DNA of 64,000 nucleotides from Bemisia tabaci (GCF_918797505.1 NC_092799.1:31508597-31572596), one strand, 5' to 3'; positions 47,301 to 53,150 are shown, numbered from the stretch's first letter. Notes: generated by a model from the sequence alone, not told the origin. Program-made: numbers and translations.

Positions 47301-49541
47301 GCACACAACGCATCCTGAAAGTTTACTTTGACAACGCACCTGTATGATGCCTTTGCTCTAGCCTCAAGCTGAACCACTTCTAACTACAGATAACCCGATC
47401 CATGGTGTTCTACAGATGAAAAAAAGCTCTTATCTAAGCTTTATAATGTATTGATTTTCTTGACCCCAATAAATTCAAGATTCTCAATGGAAAGAAGTAA
47501 AAACTAGGTAAATATAGTTCTTCTGAACATGATTTGAAGACTGCGATACGGAGAGTTGACTCAAAAATTTTAGATGGGTACATACCGATGTTGGATGAGG
47601 AACAAGAATGGAGGAGAACATACTCATTGGTCCAAAGATCTTCAAGAATGAATCAGCAAGGGGCTGGATGAAAGCACTTCACGAACACCATTGGTTATTT
47701 ACAGGATTTATTTAATGTAGAACTTAACATTAAACAGAATTAAAAAAAGAGCGGACTTTAAAACTAAATAACATTCATTTAAGCCAGTTCATCATTCATA
47801 ATGCTAGGAAAGCTGAATCGGTTGCACCTCTGACGAGCTACACAGGTTGATCGCGGACACTTTTACATGTCGAAAACGTCTCGCAACGCCAACTCAGGCT
47901 TGTCGTATCCTAATTCAGCTGGAAGTGGGATGCCGAGCTCCTTCAATGTGGGTGTGATTTCCTGAACTACATAGGGCCAGATGGTCTTCTCAAACCTTCC
48001 GCACTTCACTCTGGTGGCTTCCAAGCACCGGATGGCCAGGGCGATGTCATTGACTCTGCGGCAGGCTTTCAGAACTGCGATGAGGATCACTGGGTCGGGG
48101 ACCAAGTCATGAGCGTGGAGATCGGTCAGACCTCTGCGGATTTGCCATCCGTCGATGTCGGGGTGGTTAAAGAAAGCAACGTACCGTGAGTCGAATTCCT
48201 CATCAGTTTCTTCTTTCTTTGAAGATAACCTTGCCGACGTGCTCAACGGGCTACGGTTGCACAAGGTTGGAGTGGAGTTACGGGCCACATATGCACTGCG
48301 GGCAGCGCGGAAAATGACTTGACGGAACATTATCGTTAATAACACACCGGAATTATCCACTAGAATCGAATAAGGACTAGAAAACGTCCGTGTGAAATGT
48401 GACCTTATAACTTTTAGGACACAAAACACACAAAATGGATGATAGGTGGAAAACACAGCTGTGAGACGATCGTTGCGCTAGGAGCGGCGCAGCTTAGAAC
48501 TAAAACTGCGCCTCGCGTGTTCGCGGGGTTCGCGACCCCGCCCAGGCAGATTTGAAAAAGAGCGGGAAGTTTTAAATTGACGGGGATGTCCCAACTGGTC
48601 CGTCAATAGACCGTATTCGATAACGGTTCGATGTATCGTTTGGTTCAAAACAATAGAACATAACCTCAAACCAACTGTAAGGATTTTAATTGGATAAGCT
48701 GAAAATGAGAAATTTCCTGAAAATTTCACTTTGCATTGGCATTTGGTACTCAAAAGAATAGAAAATCTGTTTCAAAAGATCCGTTCTCTCAGATTTCTGA
48801 ATTTACTTTTGAGGCTATGTTTATGTTTTGAACCAATCGATATCGATTCAATCTCACCCGTTTGATGTAGAGTACCTATATAGCGAGAGTATGGACAGAT
48901 CGCCTCGTAGAGGGCTTAGGGCCCAAAAGTGCAGCCACCCTTCTAACCAACTTCTAGCGCACAAAATTTCACTGCCAGTCTGCAGATTCCAATTCTAACC
49001 AAGATGGCTAAGAATGTATATAAATGAGCGTTCTTCCGCAAAAATGAGTAAATTTATGCAAAAACTAAGTCAAATACGTGCTTTATAAACGATGGTTTGT
49101 AACAATTGTATTAGTAAATCGCTCTGGATAATTGAAATTCATAGGTTGGCTGCATTTCTGGGCCCTAACTTTATTCGCGGAGGCATCGGTGAAGGCCTGC
49201 TGGATTTTCGGAGTTTCACATCTGTCTATACTCTCGCTATACAGGTACTCTAGTTTGATGTATCGAATACGATCTATTAAGATAGGGGTATTAATAAGAG
49301 GATCCGCTCTTTTCATGCTGGATAAAATGATTATCTCTGAATCCAACACTGCACGCTGAAATTATGAAAGGATCAGAATGAATTAATTAAGGGATTTTGA
49401 AGAGTAAAATAAGTAAACTTACATCTGTTTCTTCGTATTCGGGATACTCCCAAGTCACGTTATTGTTGCTCTCACATCTTATAGAAATGTCGGCACCGGA
49501 GGCGATGGTAAGTTCGGCAACGTCGGGACTAATTGAAACAT
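11206..49541 (-). CDS. Pvr: PDGF/VEGF-receptor-like tyrosine kinase (5' end missing)
   Basis: Twenty-seven coding-exon positions on the minus strand join with compatible phases to about 1,297 residues. Order: seven Ig-like domains, TM helix, juxtamembrane, ATP loop GSGAFG, VAVK lysine, a kinase insert, [18 protein letters not shown]-lobe and a Tyr-rich tail. Seven Ig domains plus a split kinase define the PVR/VEGFR family. In insects the receptor binds PVF ligands and acts in blood cells, cell migration and growth; that is family knowledge. Ig4 lacks the usual Cys pair, as in VEGFR Ig4. The first exon starts mid-codon with no signal peptide, so the true start is upstream or outside the window. 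An intron inside the Ig1 coding region contains COX5A and the last intron contains a hAT transposase ORF. Extra exons in the last intron cannot be excluded. Confidence 0.93.
11821..12046. mobile_element. CGACGG-family MITE, copy A
   Basis: 226 bp, begins CAACGGTGTAAGTCGGCAAT and ends with the near reverse complement ATTGCCGACTTACGCTGTCG. AATT flanks both sides (11817-11820, 12047-12050). It lies in the last Pvr intron. Confidence 0.85.
13488..15644 (-). CDS. hAT-superfamily transposase-like protein (ZMYM1/DUF4371 type), 718 aa, intact ORF
   Basis: A single uninterrupted 718-residue frame. Residues about 60-120 hold a Cys/His segment like a TTF-type zinc finger ([12 protein letters not shown], then [10 protein letters not shown]). 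The middle is a DUF4371/RNase-H-like region with [12 protein letters not shown] and [12 protein letters not shown], carrying two acidic positions expected in hAT enzymes. The C-terminus has the hAT dimerisation motif [20 protein letters not shown]. The usual HC.AH motif reads [11 protein letters not shown] and the TRW block reads SIQWNF, so activity is uncertain. hAT proteins cut and paste DNA; some are domesticated as host genes. It lies in the last Pvr intron, same strand as Pvr; a minus-strand AATAAA (13371-13376) follows the stop. Terminal inverted repeats were not resolved. Confidence 0.85.
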   Translation of the reverse strand: MVCCSVDEVLERPYSRRTFAEKEDLLARGRPEPLLVNLKSKCKDRGREFTRSFCKSNYVAYPWLTGCEIYSKLYCWPCLIFSDEKNIWSHHGFSDLNHLSAAALRHERTANHTECFMKMKLFGKQRGEVLLDPAQRNEQIRKHNEKVKENREILKRLIDVVCFLAKQELPFRGHDESEDSLKKSNYVEVLELLRTYDPLLDNHLKNATAFCGTSSDIQNDLADAVCDVILDEIKRRVAEADFVSIELDETSDVNETSQLSTIFRYVDSDGIPTESFIGFTDASADRTAEGIFNHVTNIIEEYNAALKLIAQTYDGASVMSGHLSDLHTRVKEAYPKALFTDSHAHVLNLVLQQSLSEIMPECSLFFKTLSGIPKFFSKSSKRSFALQDFMSRKLPSMASIQWNFMQRLGNTIHQFRTELSEFFESILDDSDSWDAKAILKARGFVHFLTEFRTVFLLEVFAKLFSYTDVLYNILQTDTDDIAHCHKQVKDTTDILKRDINEGFEEIWAEAIVKHGDCKNPHLHSIKNGLSAEEDYRRLYKGIHDTVVEQIDVRYGSVLNLQFCHLLSHQKFFTYRTRFPTDELDSLKGAYGNMFDHAKLKTELTVLYKSDEFLGLPPHKLIQFLRENDLTLTFKEVNRLAAFLCTIPATTAPVERSSSALKRIHAYCRSTETQSRSSSVSVIAIEKGILQELRAKSDFYDTVIEKFLPRTWSIELNYM
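15925..17505. mobile_element. 1.58-kb inverted-repeat element with a nested hAT-like element
   Basis: Begins CACAGTGGATCGAGTCAAT and ends with the near reverse complement ATTGACTCGATCCACCGTG; similarity continues inward about 50 bp. No matching target duplication was found. The hAT-like element 16299-17119 lies inside, and without it the host would be about 750 bp. Confidence 0.65.
16299..17119. mobile_element. hAT-like non-autonomous element, copy 1
   Basis: 821 bp, begins CAGGGCGGATTTACC and ends GTCCGGCCCTG. Flanks CTTTTGCC (16291-16298) and CTTTTGCT (17120-17127) are an 8-bp target duplication with one difference. Subterminal TTGCCGCCC and an internal repeated GTGAGGTATTC..GCAGTCTTGTAGGCGCTA. 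No transposase. Relatives at 56824-57598 and about 59030-59544. Confidence 0.88.
17510..17790. promoter_or_regulatory. GC-rich, CpG-rich patch
   Basis: A markedly GC- and CpG-rich stretch in AT-rich surroundings, with GTTCGGTGTTCGGGAGCCGG repeated. Together with 15650-15924 it flanks an inserted element (15925-17505), so the two GC-rich pieces may once have been one promoter-like region upstream of the minus-strand transposase ORF. Inference. Confidence 0.35.
18000..18075. repeat. ATATTTTTC tandem repeat
   Basis: Units of about 9-10 nt (ATATTTTTCA) are repeated about eight times. Low-complexity, inside the last Pvr intron. Confidence 0.8.
19648..19876 (-). CDS. Pvr: Pvr exon 26 (C-terminal tail)
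   Basis: Encodes a tail with YLAM and YLSM (YxxM, PI3K p85-type SH2 consensus) and YVNT (Grb2-type YxN consensus). Phase 0 in, phase 1 out (TCAG|gtatgt). Confidence 0.92.
20406..20511 (-). CDS. Pvr: Pvr exon 25 (kinase C-lobe end)
   Basis: Encodes [18 protein letters not shown], the closing CW..RPSF motif. Phase 2 in, phase 0 out. Confidence 0.95.
20906..20987 (-). CDS. Pvr: Pvr exon 24 (kinase C-lobe)
   Basis: Encodes [20 protein letters not shown], the C-lobe GYR motif. Phase 1 in, phase 2 out. Confidence 0.94.
21250..21640. repeat. Partial copy of the inverted-repeat family at 61459-62019
   Basis: Shared words near TCATGTAGAACACGATT, CAACGAAATTTATTGA and CCAAAACTGTTGT match the arm and centre of the 61-kb element. 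It lies in the intron between exons 24 and 23. Both ends are diverged. Confidence 0.5.
21999..22128 (-). CDS. Pvr: Pvr exon 23 (APE, helix F)
   Basis: Encodes [11 protein letters not shown] and [16 protein letters not shown]. Phase 0 in, phase 1 out. Confidence 0.96.
22443..22565 (-). CDS. Pvr: Pvr exon 22 (catalytic loop and DFG)
   Basis: Encodes [13 protein letters not shown] and [13 protein letters not shown]. The catalytic Asp and Asn and the DFG are intact; the HRD Arg is Gly. Activation-loop Tyr residues occur in YNADNY. Phase 0 on both sides. Confidence 0.96.
23199..23344 (-). CDS. Pvr: Pvr exon 21 (end of insert, helix E)
   Basis: Encodes the end of the insert and [20 protein letters not shown], helix E before the catalytic loop. 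Phase 1 in, phase 0 out. Confidence 0.95.
23671..23818. mobile_element. 148-bp TA-flanked inverted-repeat element
   Basis: Begins CAGTAAGACCTC and ends GAGGTCTTACTG, with TA on both sides (23669-23670 and 23819-23820). Inner sequence is also inverted, with CCTACGGTCCC repeated. Short TIRs starting CAGT with a TA duplication suggest a Tc1/mariner or pogo-like MITE. It lies between exons 21 and 20. Confidence 0.75.
24117..24274 (-). CDS. Pvr: Pvr exon 20 (kinase insert)
   Basis: Encodes a polar Ser/Asn/Gln-rich stretch ([16 protein letters not shown]), as expected for the insert that splits PVR/VEGFR kinases. Phase 2 in, phase 1 out. Confidence 0.9.
25093..25222 (-). CDS. Pvr: Pvr exon 19 (kinase hinge)
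   Basis: Encodes [18 protein letters not shown], the hinge and helix D. Phase 1 in, phase 2 out. Confidence 0.96.
25822..26046 (-). CDS. Pvr: Pvr exon 18 (kinase N-lobe)
   Basis: Encodes the glycine loop [20 protein letters not shown] with the ATP-binding Lys, the helix C Glu in ALASELKIM, and [10 protein letters not shown]. Phase 1 in and out. Confidence 0.97.
26686..26836 (-). CDS. Pvr: Pvr exon 17 (juxtamembrane, kinase start)
   Basis: Encodes [18 protein letters not shown], the typical juxtamembrane run into a class III/V receptor kinase. Phase 0 in, phase 1 out. Confidence 0.94.
27612..27810 (+). repeat. Possible tRNA-derived SINE
   Basis: GGTTCAATTCC near 27662 matches the pol III B box, with an A-box-like segment about 45 bp upstream. 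A body of about 140 bp follows. No poly(A) tail or target duplication could be assigned. It lies in the intron between exons 17 and 16. Confidence 0.4.
27852..27961 (-). CDS. Pvr: Pvr exon 16 (transmembrane helix)
   Basis: Encodes a hydrophobic run from [14 protein letters not shown] to VVCWLACK, followed by the basic stop-transfer segment KVHKEK. Phase 1 in, phase 0 out. Confidence 0.94.
28436..28604 (-). CDS. Pvr: Pvr exon 15 (Ig7, last part)
   Basis: Encodes [17 protein letters not shown], a classic Ig I-set ending. Phase 0 in, phase 1 out. Confidence 0.94.
28718..28774 (-). CDS. Pvr: Pvr exon 14 (Ig7, middle, 57 bp)
   Basis: Encodes [19 protein letters not shown]. Acceptor gcttttttgcag, donor AAG|gtagat, phase 0 on both sides. 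Its skipping would keep the frame. Confidence 0.85.
28995..29128 (-). CDS. Pvr: Pvr exon 13 (Ig7, first part)
   Basis: Encodes [20 protein letters not shown] (Ig Cys and Trp). Phase 1 in, phase 0 out (AAG|gtaata). Confidence 0.92.
29228..30154. mobile_element. 0.93-kb fold-back element in a Pvr intron
   Basis: Arms 29228-29680 and 29717-30154 are long near reverse complements with a 36-bp spacer and small indels. The ends read TACAGGG and CCCTGTA, with TA on both sides, so a TA target duplication is possible. No transposase ORF; open frames inside are arm artefacts. It lies between exons 13 and 12. Confidence 0.88.
30659..30820 (-). CDS. Pvr: Pvr exon 12 (Ig6, second half)
   Basis: Encodes [20 protein letters not shown], the DxGxYxC of Ig6. 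Phase 1 in and out. Confidence 0.93.
31193..31363 (-). CDS. Pvr: Pvr exon 11 (Ig6, first half)
   Basis: Encodes [20 protein letters not shown] (Ig Cys and Trp). Phase 1 in and out (CCCA|gtaagt). Confidence 0.9.
31896..32040 (-). CDS. Pvr: Pvr exon 10 (Ig5, second half)
   Basis: Encodes [18 protein letters not shown], the C-terminal half of Ig5. Phase 0 in, phase 1 out (TCAG|gtatgt). Confidence 0.9.
32989..33152 (-). CDS. Pvr: Pvr exon 9 (Ig5, first half)
   Basis: Encodes [17 protein letters not shown] (Ig Cys and Trp) plus an extra Cys pair in SSCSSYPNC. Phase 1 in, phase 0 out (CCT|gtaagt). Confidence 0.92.
33922..34174. mobile_element. CGACGG-family MITE, copy B
   Basis: 253 bp, beginning CGACGGTGAAAGTCGGCAAT and ending in its near reverse complement, flanked by ATAT on both sides (33918-33921 and 34175-34178). 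No ORF. It lies in the Pvr intron between exons 8 and 9. Copies also at 11821-12046 and 54153-54405. Confidence 0.88.
34331..34518 (-). CDS. Pvr: Pvr exon 8 (Ig4, second half)
   Basis: Encodes [20 protein letters not shown]; the F-strand Cys is replaced by Leu (YSL), matching the missing partner in exon 7. Phase 2 in, phase 1 out. Confidence 0.93.
34732..34949. repeat. Inverted-repeat element in a Pvr intron
   Basis: CAAGACCAATCTACACAGGT on the left and its near reverse complement ACCTGTGTGGATTGGTCTTG on the right, with TATATA at both ends. Probable MITE. It lies between exons 8 and 7. Confidence 0.7.
35071..35197 (-). CDS. Pvr: Pvr exon 7 (Ig4, first half)
   Basis: Encodes [11 protein letters not shown] and HPEPVLTW. 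There is no Cys in the B-strand position, as in VEGFR Ig4. Phase 1 in, phase 2 out (TG|gtcagt). Confidence 0.9.
36097..36283 (-). CDS. Pvr: Pvr exon 6 (Ig3, second half)
   Basis: Encodes [18 protein letters not shown], the canonical DxGxYxC end of Ig3. Phase 0 in, phase 1 out. Confidence 0.93.
37133..37287 (-). CDS. Pvr: Pvr exon 5 (Ig3, first half)
   Basis: Encodes KPFINST then [13 protein letters not shown] and YVDWILP, giving the Ig3 Cys and Trp. Phase 1 in, phase 0 out (AAC|gtgagt). Confidence 0.92.
37850..37925 (+). mobile_element. 3'-terminal fragment of a non-LTR retrotransposon
   Basis: AGCGCGCTGTAAAAGCGGCT followed by CATACATACATA matches the 3' end of the minus-strand element at 60293-60598 (GCGCTATAAAAGCGACTC plus a TA tail). 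Severely 5'-truncated. In the intron between exons 5 and 4b. Confidence 0.6.
39266..39401 (-). CDS. Pvr: Pvr alternative exon 4b (Ig2, second half)
   Basis: Encodes [11 protein letters not shown] and [12 protein letters not shown], aligning with exon 4a position by position. Strong acceptor atattttcag and donor GATA|gtaagt. Phase 0 in, phase 1 out. Confidence 0.88.
39824..39880. repeat. C-run, AG repeat and G-run
   Basis: A run of C, then (AG)n and a G run; low-complexity DNA in the intron between exons 4b and 4a. Similar C-runs lie near 24548 and 43840, and a (GA)n run at about 45598-45621. Confidence 0.8.
40524..40686 (-). CDS. Pvr: Pvr alternative exon 4a (Ig2, second half)
   Basis: Encodes [12 protein letters not shown] and [12 protein letters not shown], the end of an Ig2 domain. 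Phase 0 in, phase 1 out (ATGA|gtaaga), the same as exon 4b. The acceptor ggggaag has a weak pyrimidine tract, so its start is the least certain of the chain. Using both 4a and 4b would duplicate half a domain and shift the frame. Confidence 0.75.
41047..41172. repeat. TTTTGCAATAAGG-family inverted-repeat element, copy 1
   Basis: Begins TATTTTGCAATAAGGAACCA and ends near AGTGGTTCTTTATTGCAAAA. Related copies at 41371-41495, 51845-51915 (half) and about 55629-55775. Intronic, between exons 4a and 3. Confidence 0.7.
41371..41495. repeat. TTTTGCAATAAGG-family inverted-repeat element, copy 2
   Basis: Begins CATTTTGCAATTCAGAACTA and ends with TAGTTCCTAATTGCAAAATG; inner GAGCCAG segments also pair. 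Confidence 0.7.
41886..41921 (-). CDS. Pvr: Candidate 36-bp Pvr micro-exon
   Basis: A strong acceptor (pyrimidine-rich, ending gttag) precedes [12 protein letters not shown], then AAG|gtacaa. Phase 0 on both sides, so inclusion would insert 12 residues between exon 3 and exon 4 without a shift. It could be chance. Confidence 0.3.
43169..43299 (-). CDS. Pvr: Pvr exon 3 (Ig2, first half)
   Basis: Encodes [18 protein letters not shown], which closely matches the start of VEGFR Ig2. Phase 1 in, phase 0 out. The following exon is supplied by 4a or 4b. Confidence 0.92.
43965..44124 (-). CDS. Pvr: Pvr exon 2 (Ig1, second half)
   Basis: Encodes [13 protein letters not shown], the DxGxxxC end of Ig1. 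Phase 0 in, phase 1 out (AGAG|gtaagt). It is 5.3 kb from exon 1, with COX5A between. Confidence 0.9.
44125..47700. other. Pvr intron between exons 2 and 1, 3' part
   Basis: No coding exon was recognised. Contains the CAAACGGAACTA repeat near 44292, a (GA)n run near 45600 and a T-run near 46195. Unexplained GC-richer sequence lies around 46.75-47.40 kb. Confidence 0.5.
47707..47712 (-). terminator. COX5A polyadenylation signal
   Basis: TTTATT on plus (AATAAA on minus), about 150 bp after the COX5A stop. It indicates an independent 3' end for the nested gene. Confidence 0.6.
47863..48330 (-). CDS. COX5A: Cytochrome c oxidase subunit 5A, mitochondrial precursor, single exon
   Basis: 155 residues. 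The N-terminus [18 protein letters not shown] is Arg-rich and lacks acids, as in a mitochondrial presequence. The mature part has the conserved [51 protein letters not shown] and [12 protein letters not shown]. The family is a nuclear-encoded subunit of respiratory complex IV on the matrix side. The start at 48330 is chosen because the presequence begins there; the open frame continues 42 codons further but reads as UTR. The CDS has no intron. It lies on the Pvr strand inside the intron that splits Ig1, 1.1 kb after Pvr exon 1, with its own AATAAA and a GC-rich 5' flank, so it is probably an independently transcribed nested gene. No stop or frameshift is seen. Confidence 0.95.
   Translation of the reverse strand: MFRQVIFRAARSAYVARNSTPTLCNRSPLSTSARLSSKKEETDEEFDSRYVAFFNHPDIDGWQIRRGLTDLHAHDLVPDPVILIAVLKACRRVNDIALAIRCLEATRVKCGRFEKTIWPYVVQEITPTLKELGIPLPAELGYDKPELALRDVFDM
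48470..48560 (-). promoter_or_regulatory. Candidate COX5A promoter (GC-rich)
   Basis: A CpG-rich stretch about 140-230 bp upstream of the COX5A ATG, with GGTTCGCGACCCCGCCC at 48528-48544. Promoter role is inferred from position and composition. Confidence 0.4.
48868..49252. mobile_element. 385-bp inverted-repeat element with 8-bp target duplication
   Basis: Begins TAGAGTACCTATATAGCGAG and ends CTCGCTATACAGGTACTCTA. GTTTGATG flanks both ends (48860-48867, 49253-49260). The 8-bp duplication suggests hAT-like mobilisation. It lies between COX5A and Pvr exon 1; a relative is at 49874-50107. Confidence 0.85.
49423..49541 (-). CDS. Pvr: Pvr exon 1 seen (Ig1, first half)
   Basis: Encodes [16 protein letters not shown] then [16 protein letters not shown], giving the Ig Cys and Trp. 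Acceptor tttcag; donor GAT|gtaag. It begins with two bases of a split codon and ends in phase 0. Confidence 0.88.
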
Positions 49542-49600
49542 CTGAAATAAAACGAAAATCGGTTATGCGAATATTTGAAAATGATTGAAAAAATATCTTA

Positions 49601-49759
49601 GAGGCCTGGATACACGCTCAACTTTCCGTCAATTTCCGATCAAAATTATGACAAAAATGGCCGTCTTTATGCAGACCGCAAAAATTTGATGGTAGATGGT
49701 GCGCACCAGTCACCATTTGATCGGAAATTGATGGAAATTTGAGCGTGTATCCGGGCTTT
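49601..49759. mobile_element. 159-bp inverted-repeat element beside Pvr exon 1
   Basis: GGATACACGCTCAA..TTTCC on the left mirrors GGAAATTTGAGCGTGTATCC on the right. TTA lies at the left edge and next to the right edge, so a PIF/Harbinger-like TTA duplication is possible. It ends 60 bp upstream of exon 1. Confidence 0.7.
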
Positions 49760-49873
49760 AAAACGTCGTGGTAATAATTTAATACGAGTAACTTGCTCTC
49801 TCCTATGAATTCAACTCGTACAGGATGTTTCAAACCACCCGCACAATGGTCTTTTTTCTCGGTTACTTTAAAT

Positions 49874-50107
49874 TAGAGTACATTCAGAGGGAGAGTATAC
49901 GGACATGTCGAAAAATGGAGTTCTCACGGTCCGAAAGAACAGCCGACCTTTGAAAACGAAAAATGTCACTGCCAATCTTCAGACCTTCAGTCAAGTTTCA
50001 AAATATCAAACCAAAGTGGCCAAGACTAAAGACTTTCGGACCCTAAGAGTTCCATCACCTAACTTCATAAATATCGACTTGACCGTTCTCCCTGTAAAGG
50101 TACTCTA
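49874..50107. repeat. Second copy of the TAGAGTAC element
   Basis: Begins TAGAGTACATTCAGAGGGAG and ends GTTCTCCCTGTAAAGGTACTCTA in pattern; no matching 8-bp flanks were seen. Shares GTCACTGCCA with the 48868 copy. Confidence 0.65.
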
Positions 50108-50197
50108 GCTTGCTTCGAGTGGATCAGCTAAAATTAATAAGATCTGTCCAGCCCGCAACTTTCTATGTTCAGTGTCAATCGAGATATCATCGCGCTT

Positions 50198-50392
50198 GGA
50201 AAATTCGTTTAATGACGTCATCCACCGCGGTAGTGACACCCTTAGTTCCTTTTATCCCGCTGTCATCAGTGAGAGTGAGACGCACATTTGCACTGGATAC
50301 TCAATGTAAAACTCGGAAGAAAGGAAGGTGGAAGAAACTAAGGGTGTTACTACAGAGTACCGCGGTGGATGACGTCATAAACCGAATTTTTC
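50198..50392. mobile_element. Inverted-repeat element with TGACGTCATCCACCGCGGTA arms
   Basis: AATGACGTCATCCACCGCGG near 50210 mirrors CCGCGGTGGATGACGTCAT near 50360, and CACCCTTAG mirrors CTAAGGGTG further in. The plus-strand open frame across it is an artefact. Confidence 0.75.
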
Positions 50393-50718
50393 AAAACGTC
50401 ATATTTCTGTTATTATTGAACGCAGAAAATTGCGGTTTAACAAATCTTATTATTTTTTGCTTTTCTATTAAAATCAAGCATCAAAACACGATTTTGTGAC
50501 CAGCGCAGCTAACCCATCAAACAATTTTATAGTTTTCCTAAAAAAAATGAAAATGAGACATGGTCGGGGATTTTTAAAACGTTGCAATAAGTATTCGCAC
50601 TATTCGATTTTCTTCAAAATTTTAACAAGCAGGCTCATGATTTGGGGACTAAACGCATGAGTCTAAAAAAGCGGATTATTGGAGAATACCATAGTCAAAT
50701 TTTGAATTCATAGAGGAC

Positions 50719-50883
50719 CAGTGGCGTGGCGTGAATTACGATATATCGATTGTTATGCCATTTAAACCTATGGAAAAGGATCGATAAAAAGGGTGTTCGC
50801 AGCGAACACCTTAATAATCGATTCTTTACCATAAGTTTAAATGACATAACAATCGATACATCGCAATTCACGCCACGCCACTG
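50719..50883. mobile_element. CAGTGGCGTGGCGTG-family MITE, copy 1
   Basis: 165 bp, begins CAGTGGCGTGGCGTGAATT and ends AATTCACGCCACGCCACTG. Flanks TAGAGGAC (50711-50718) and TGGAGGAC (50884-50891) form an 8-bp duplication with one difference. hAT-like. Confidence 0.88.
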
Positions 50884-50969
50884 TGGAGGACGTCCCTATG
50901 AAATCAAGGAGCAAGAGGGGAGTGAGGTAGGAATTTGCTTATCTCACCGCGGCATTGTGTTCTCGCACC

Positions 50970-51350
50970 TGCACCGAAAAAAAAATGTTAAAAAAAGTTC
51001 GAGAACGCTTGGATACAGAACCGGATGCAGCGATTTGGCAACGCCGGATTTCCTCCATTTAAACCTATGCTAAATAATCGATTCTTGCATGAGCACCTGG
51101 CACCTCTAAAAATCGATACATTTTCATAGGTTTAAATGGAGAAAAGACAATGTTTCTAATTTGCTGGATCTAACAATGCTTGAATGTCGTCGCTATAACA
51201 CACTGATGCTAAAGTAACATTCTAGGATGTAAAATCAACATCCTAGGATGTTACTTTAACACCAGAGTGTTAATGACAACATCCAAGAGTCGTCGCACAT
51301 TTTTTTAACATCTGAAGTGTCACTACTACAGCACCTTTTTTCCCGGTGTG
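50970..51350. repeat. Composite inverted repeats with CACCGAAAAAAA / CCCGGTG ends
   Basis: CACCGAAAAAAAAATGTT on the left and TTTTTTCCCGGTG on the right resemble the ends of the element at 61055-61217. Inside is a second inverted repeat (CTCCATTTAAACCTATG near 51052 with CATAGGTTTAAATGGAG near 51126) and another (AACATTCTAGGATGT / ACATCCTAGGATGTT). Probably nested. Confidence 0.5.
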
Positions 51351-52199
51351 TTTTAGGGCGATCTGGCAATAATGATAGTGACCGTTGTTGTGGACTGAGT
51401 TCAAAGCTATTAAGTATAAGATCCTCTCCTTTCACTCTCCAAGACGGACCAATTGAGCCCCCCGTTCCTCTCCCTCAGGATTATCCCTCCGAACTGATTA
51501 ATCACACGACATAGCTCCTCTCAGTGACGAACGTGAAGTTTAAACGGGCCCGATTATTCTTCCGATACCATCGTCCGTCTCCATGGACAGTTCCGAAGCT
51601 TTTTTAAATTTGAGTGCTGAGCCCGATCGCTACCCCTATGAATGAGAGCTTCAACCTGACCTCCTGCCTCTTGAGAAAGGGGGGGGGGGCATTGATTAAC
51701 AGATCAATCACCTGTCTAATTTAAGTAGAGGTGATTTTCGTAATGAGACTTTCCAAATTAGGCGCTTCAATATCTGCAGGCTCGAGGGTTTTAGAAGATA
51801 TCGTACCGACCGCATAATTATCGGGAAAAGTCACAAATGGATTATATTTTGCAATAAGGAACCACTAATTCCGGCTCATTTTAGAAACAACATAGGGATT
51901 GCATTTTGCAAAAAGGAACCAAAAGCATTCCAATGTTGCGAGGATTGTGCGACTTACATACCTTGCAATAAAATTACTGAAACCTTACAAAATATTAAAT
52001 TTAAAAAGGTAATTTTTGTATTGAATTTATAGTTTTTGCGAGTAAAGATAAAACTTGTTTAGGTGATCAGTTCATATTTGTAAGTAAAAAAAAGTTGCAC
52101 AATCTTTGCGACATTGCGTTTGGTTCGCTAAAAAATCCCTCAACCAATAAGCGAATGAGACTTTCTATATAATGAGAGGTAGAGCAAAAATTGTCAAGT

Positions 52200-53150
52200 T
52201 AGCCTCATATATATACAATTTGATCTTCGGAGCTTTAAGTCTCGAAGTTCTTAATTAAGTAAAAATTAACTGCCGGCGCGGTGACGGCGCGCATCTTTTC
52301 ACTCGACTGCTAGACCTCAAAACTCCGGGTCCATTCAGATTTCCTTCATTTCGCCGAGTATGCAATTTGATCTCCGGGGAGTTGATTAAGTTGCTCACAG
52401 TCAAAGTGAAGGAACTACATCGGGCTTCGCGGACTTAATGCTTCAAATCGAGTGTTGTAAAACACCCGAGTATTCAAGATTGCAGGTAAAGCGCAATTCT
52501 ATGCTATTTATCAAGGTATTCACTTTGAAAAATACTCAGAACCATACAGGAGGCGATTGAAAGAGTGCTATGCATCAACGATTAATTTCATCAGTAAAAA
52601 TAATAAAATTTCTCAGTTCACACTTCGTAAACTCGTGATTGTTCAAACATGCGGGTATAAAGTTAATGACGTTGCAAACCGCTCTTTCTTTATTCTTTAT
52701 ACGTGGAAAACTAATAGACGGTTTCTTCTAGGAACTTCATTGAATTTCCCTCTCTCTGCAAAGTATACTTAATGAAAATCTCGAGGACAATTACACTTGG
52801 TCTGTTTTCTTTGTCCCAGTAAGTGTATTATTCACTTAGTGGGTAAATTTTATAACACTGTGTTTGGTGTTTACATTTTGAGTACCAAGTGCAAGTTAAA
52901 AACCCGGTAAATTGGTGCGTAAATAATCTGACTCAACTAAAGCTCCCTCATTTCACTGGGTATGCAATATGCTCTCCAGAGAGTTTAAACAATTGCTCTG
53001 AGTCAAGGCGGACTATTAAGGCTTCACGGCTCAGCACGGCTTATTCATCAAGCTGTTGAATCTCATAGGACCAGACACAGCTTAAGTTCCTTCATTTCAA
53101 GGAGTATGCAATTTGATCTCCCGGGAGTTAAAATAGTTGCTTCAGGTCTG
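52200..53150. repeat. Diverged repeats of a TATGCAATTTGATCTCC unit
   Basis: Related blocks occur near 52210, 52345, 52950 and 53090, with neighbours about 140 bp apart and one larger gap. Each reads roughly TTCATTTC..GAGTATGCAA then TTTGATCTCC.GGGAGTT. No protein seen. Confidence 0.6.

Noticed and set aside
50110..50499. A 129-codon plus-strand frame.
   Set aside because: It spans an inverted-repeat element (50198-50392) and has no known motif.
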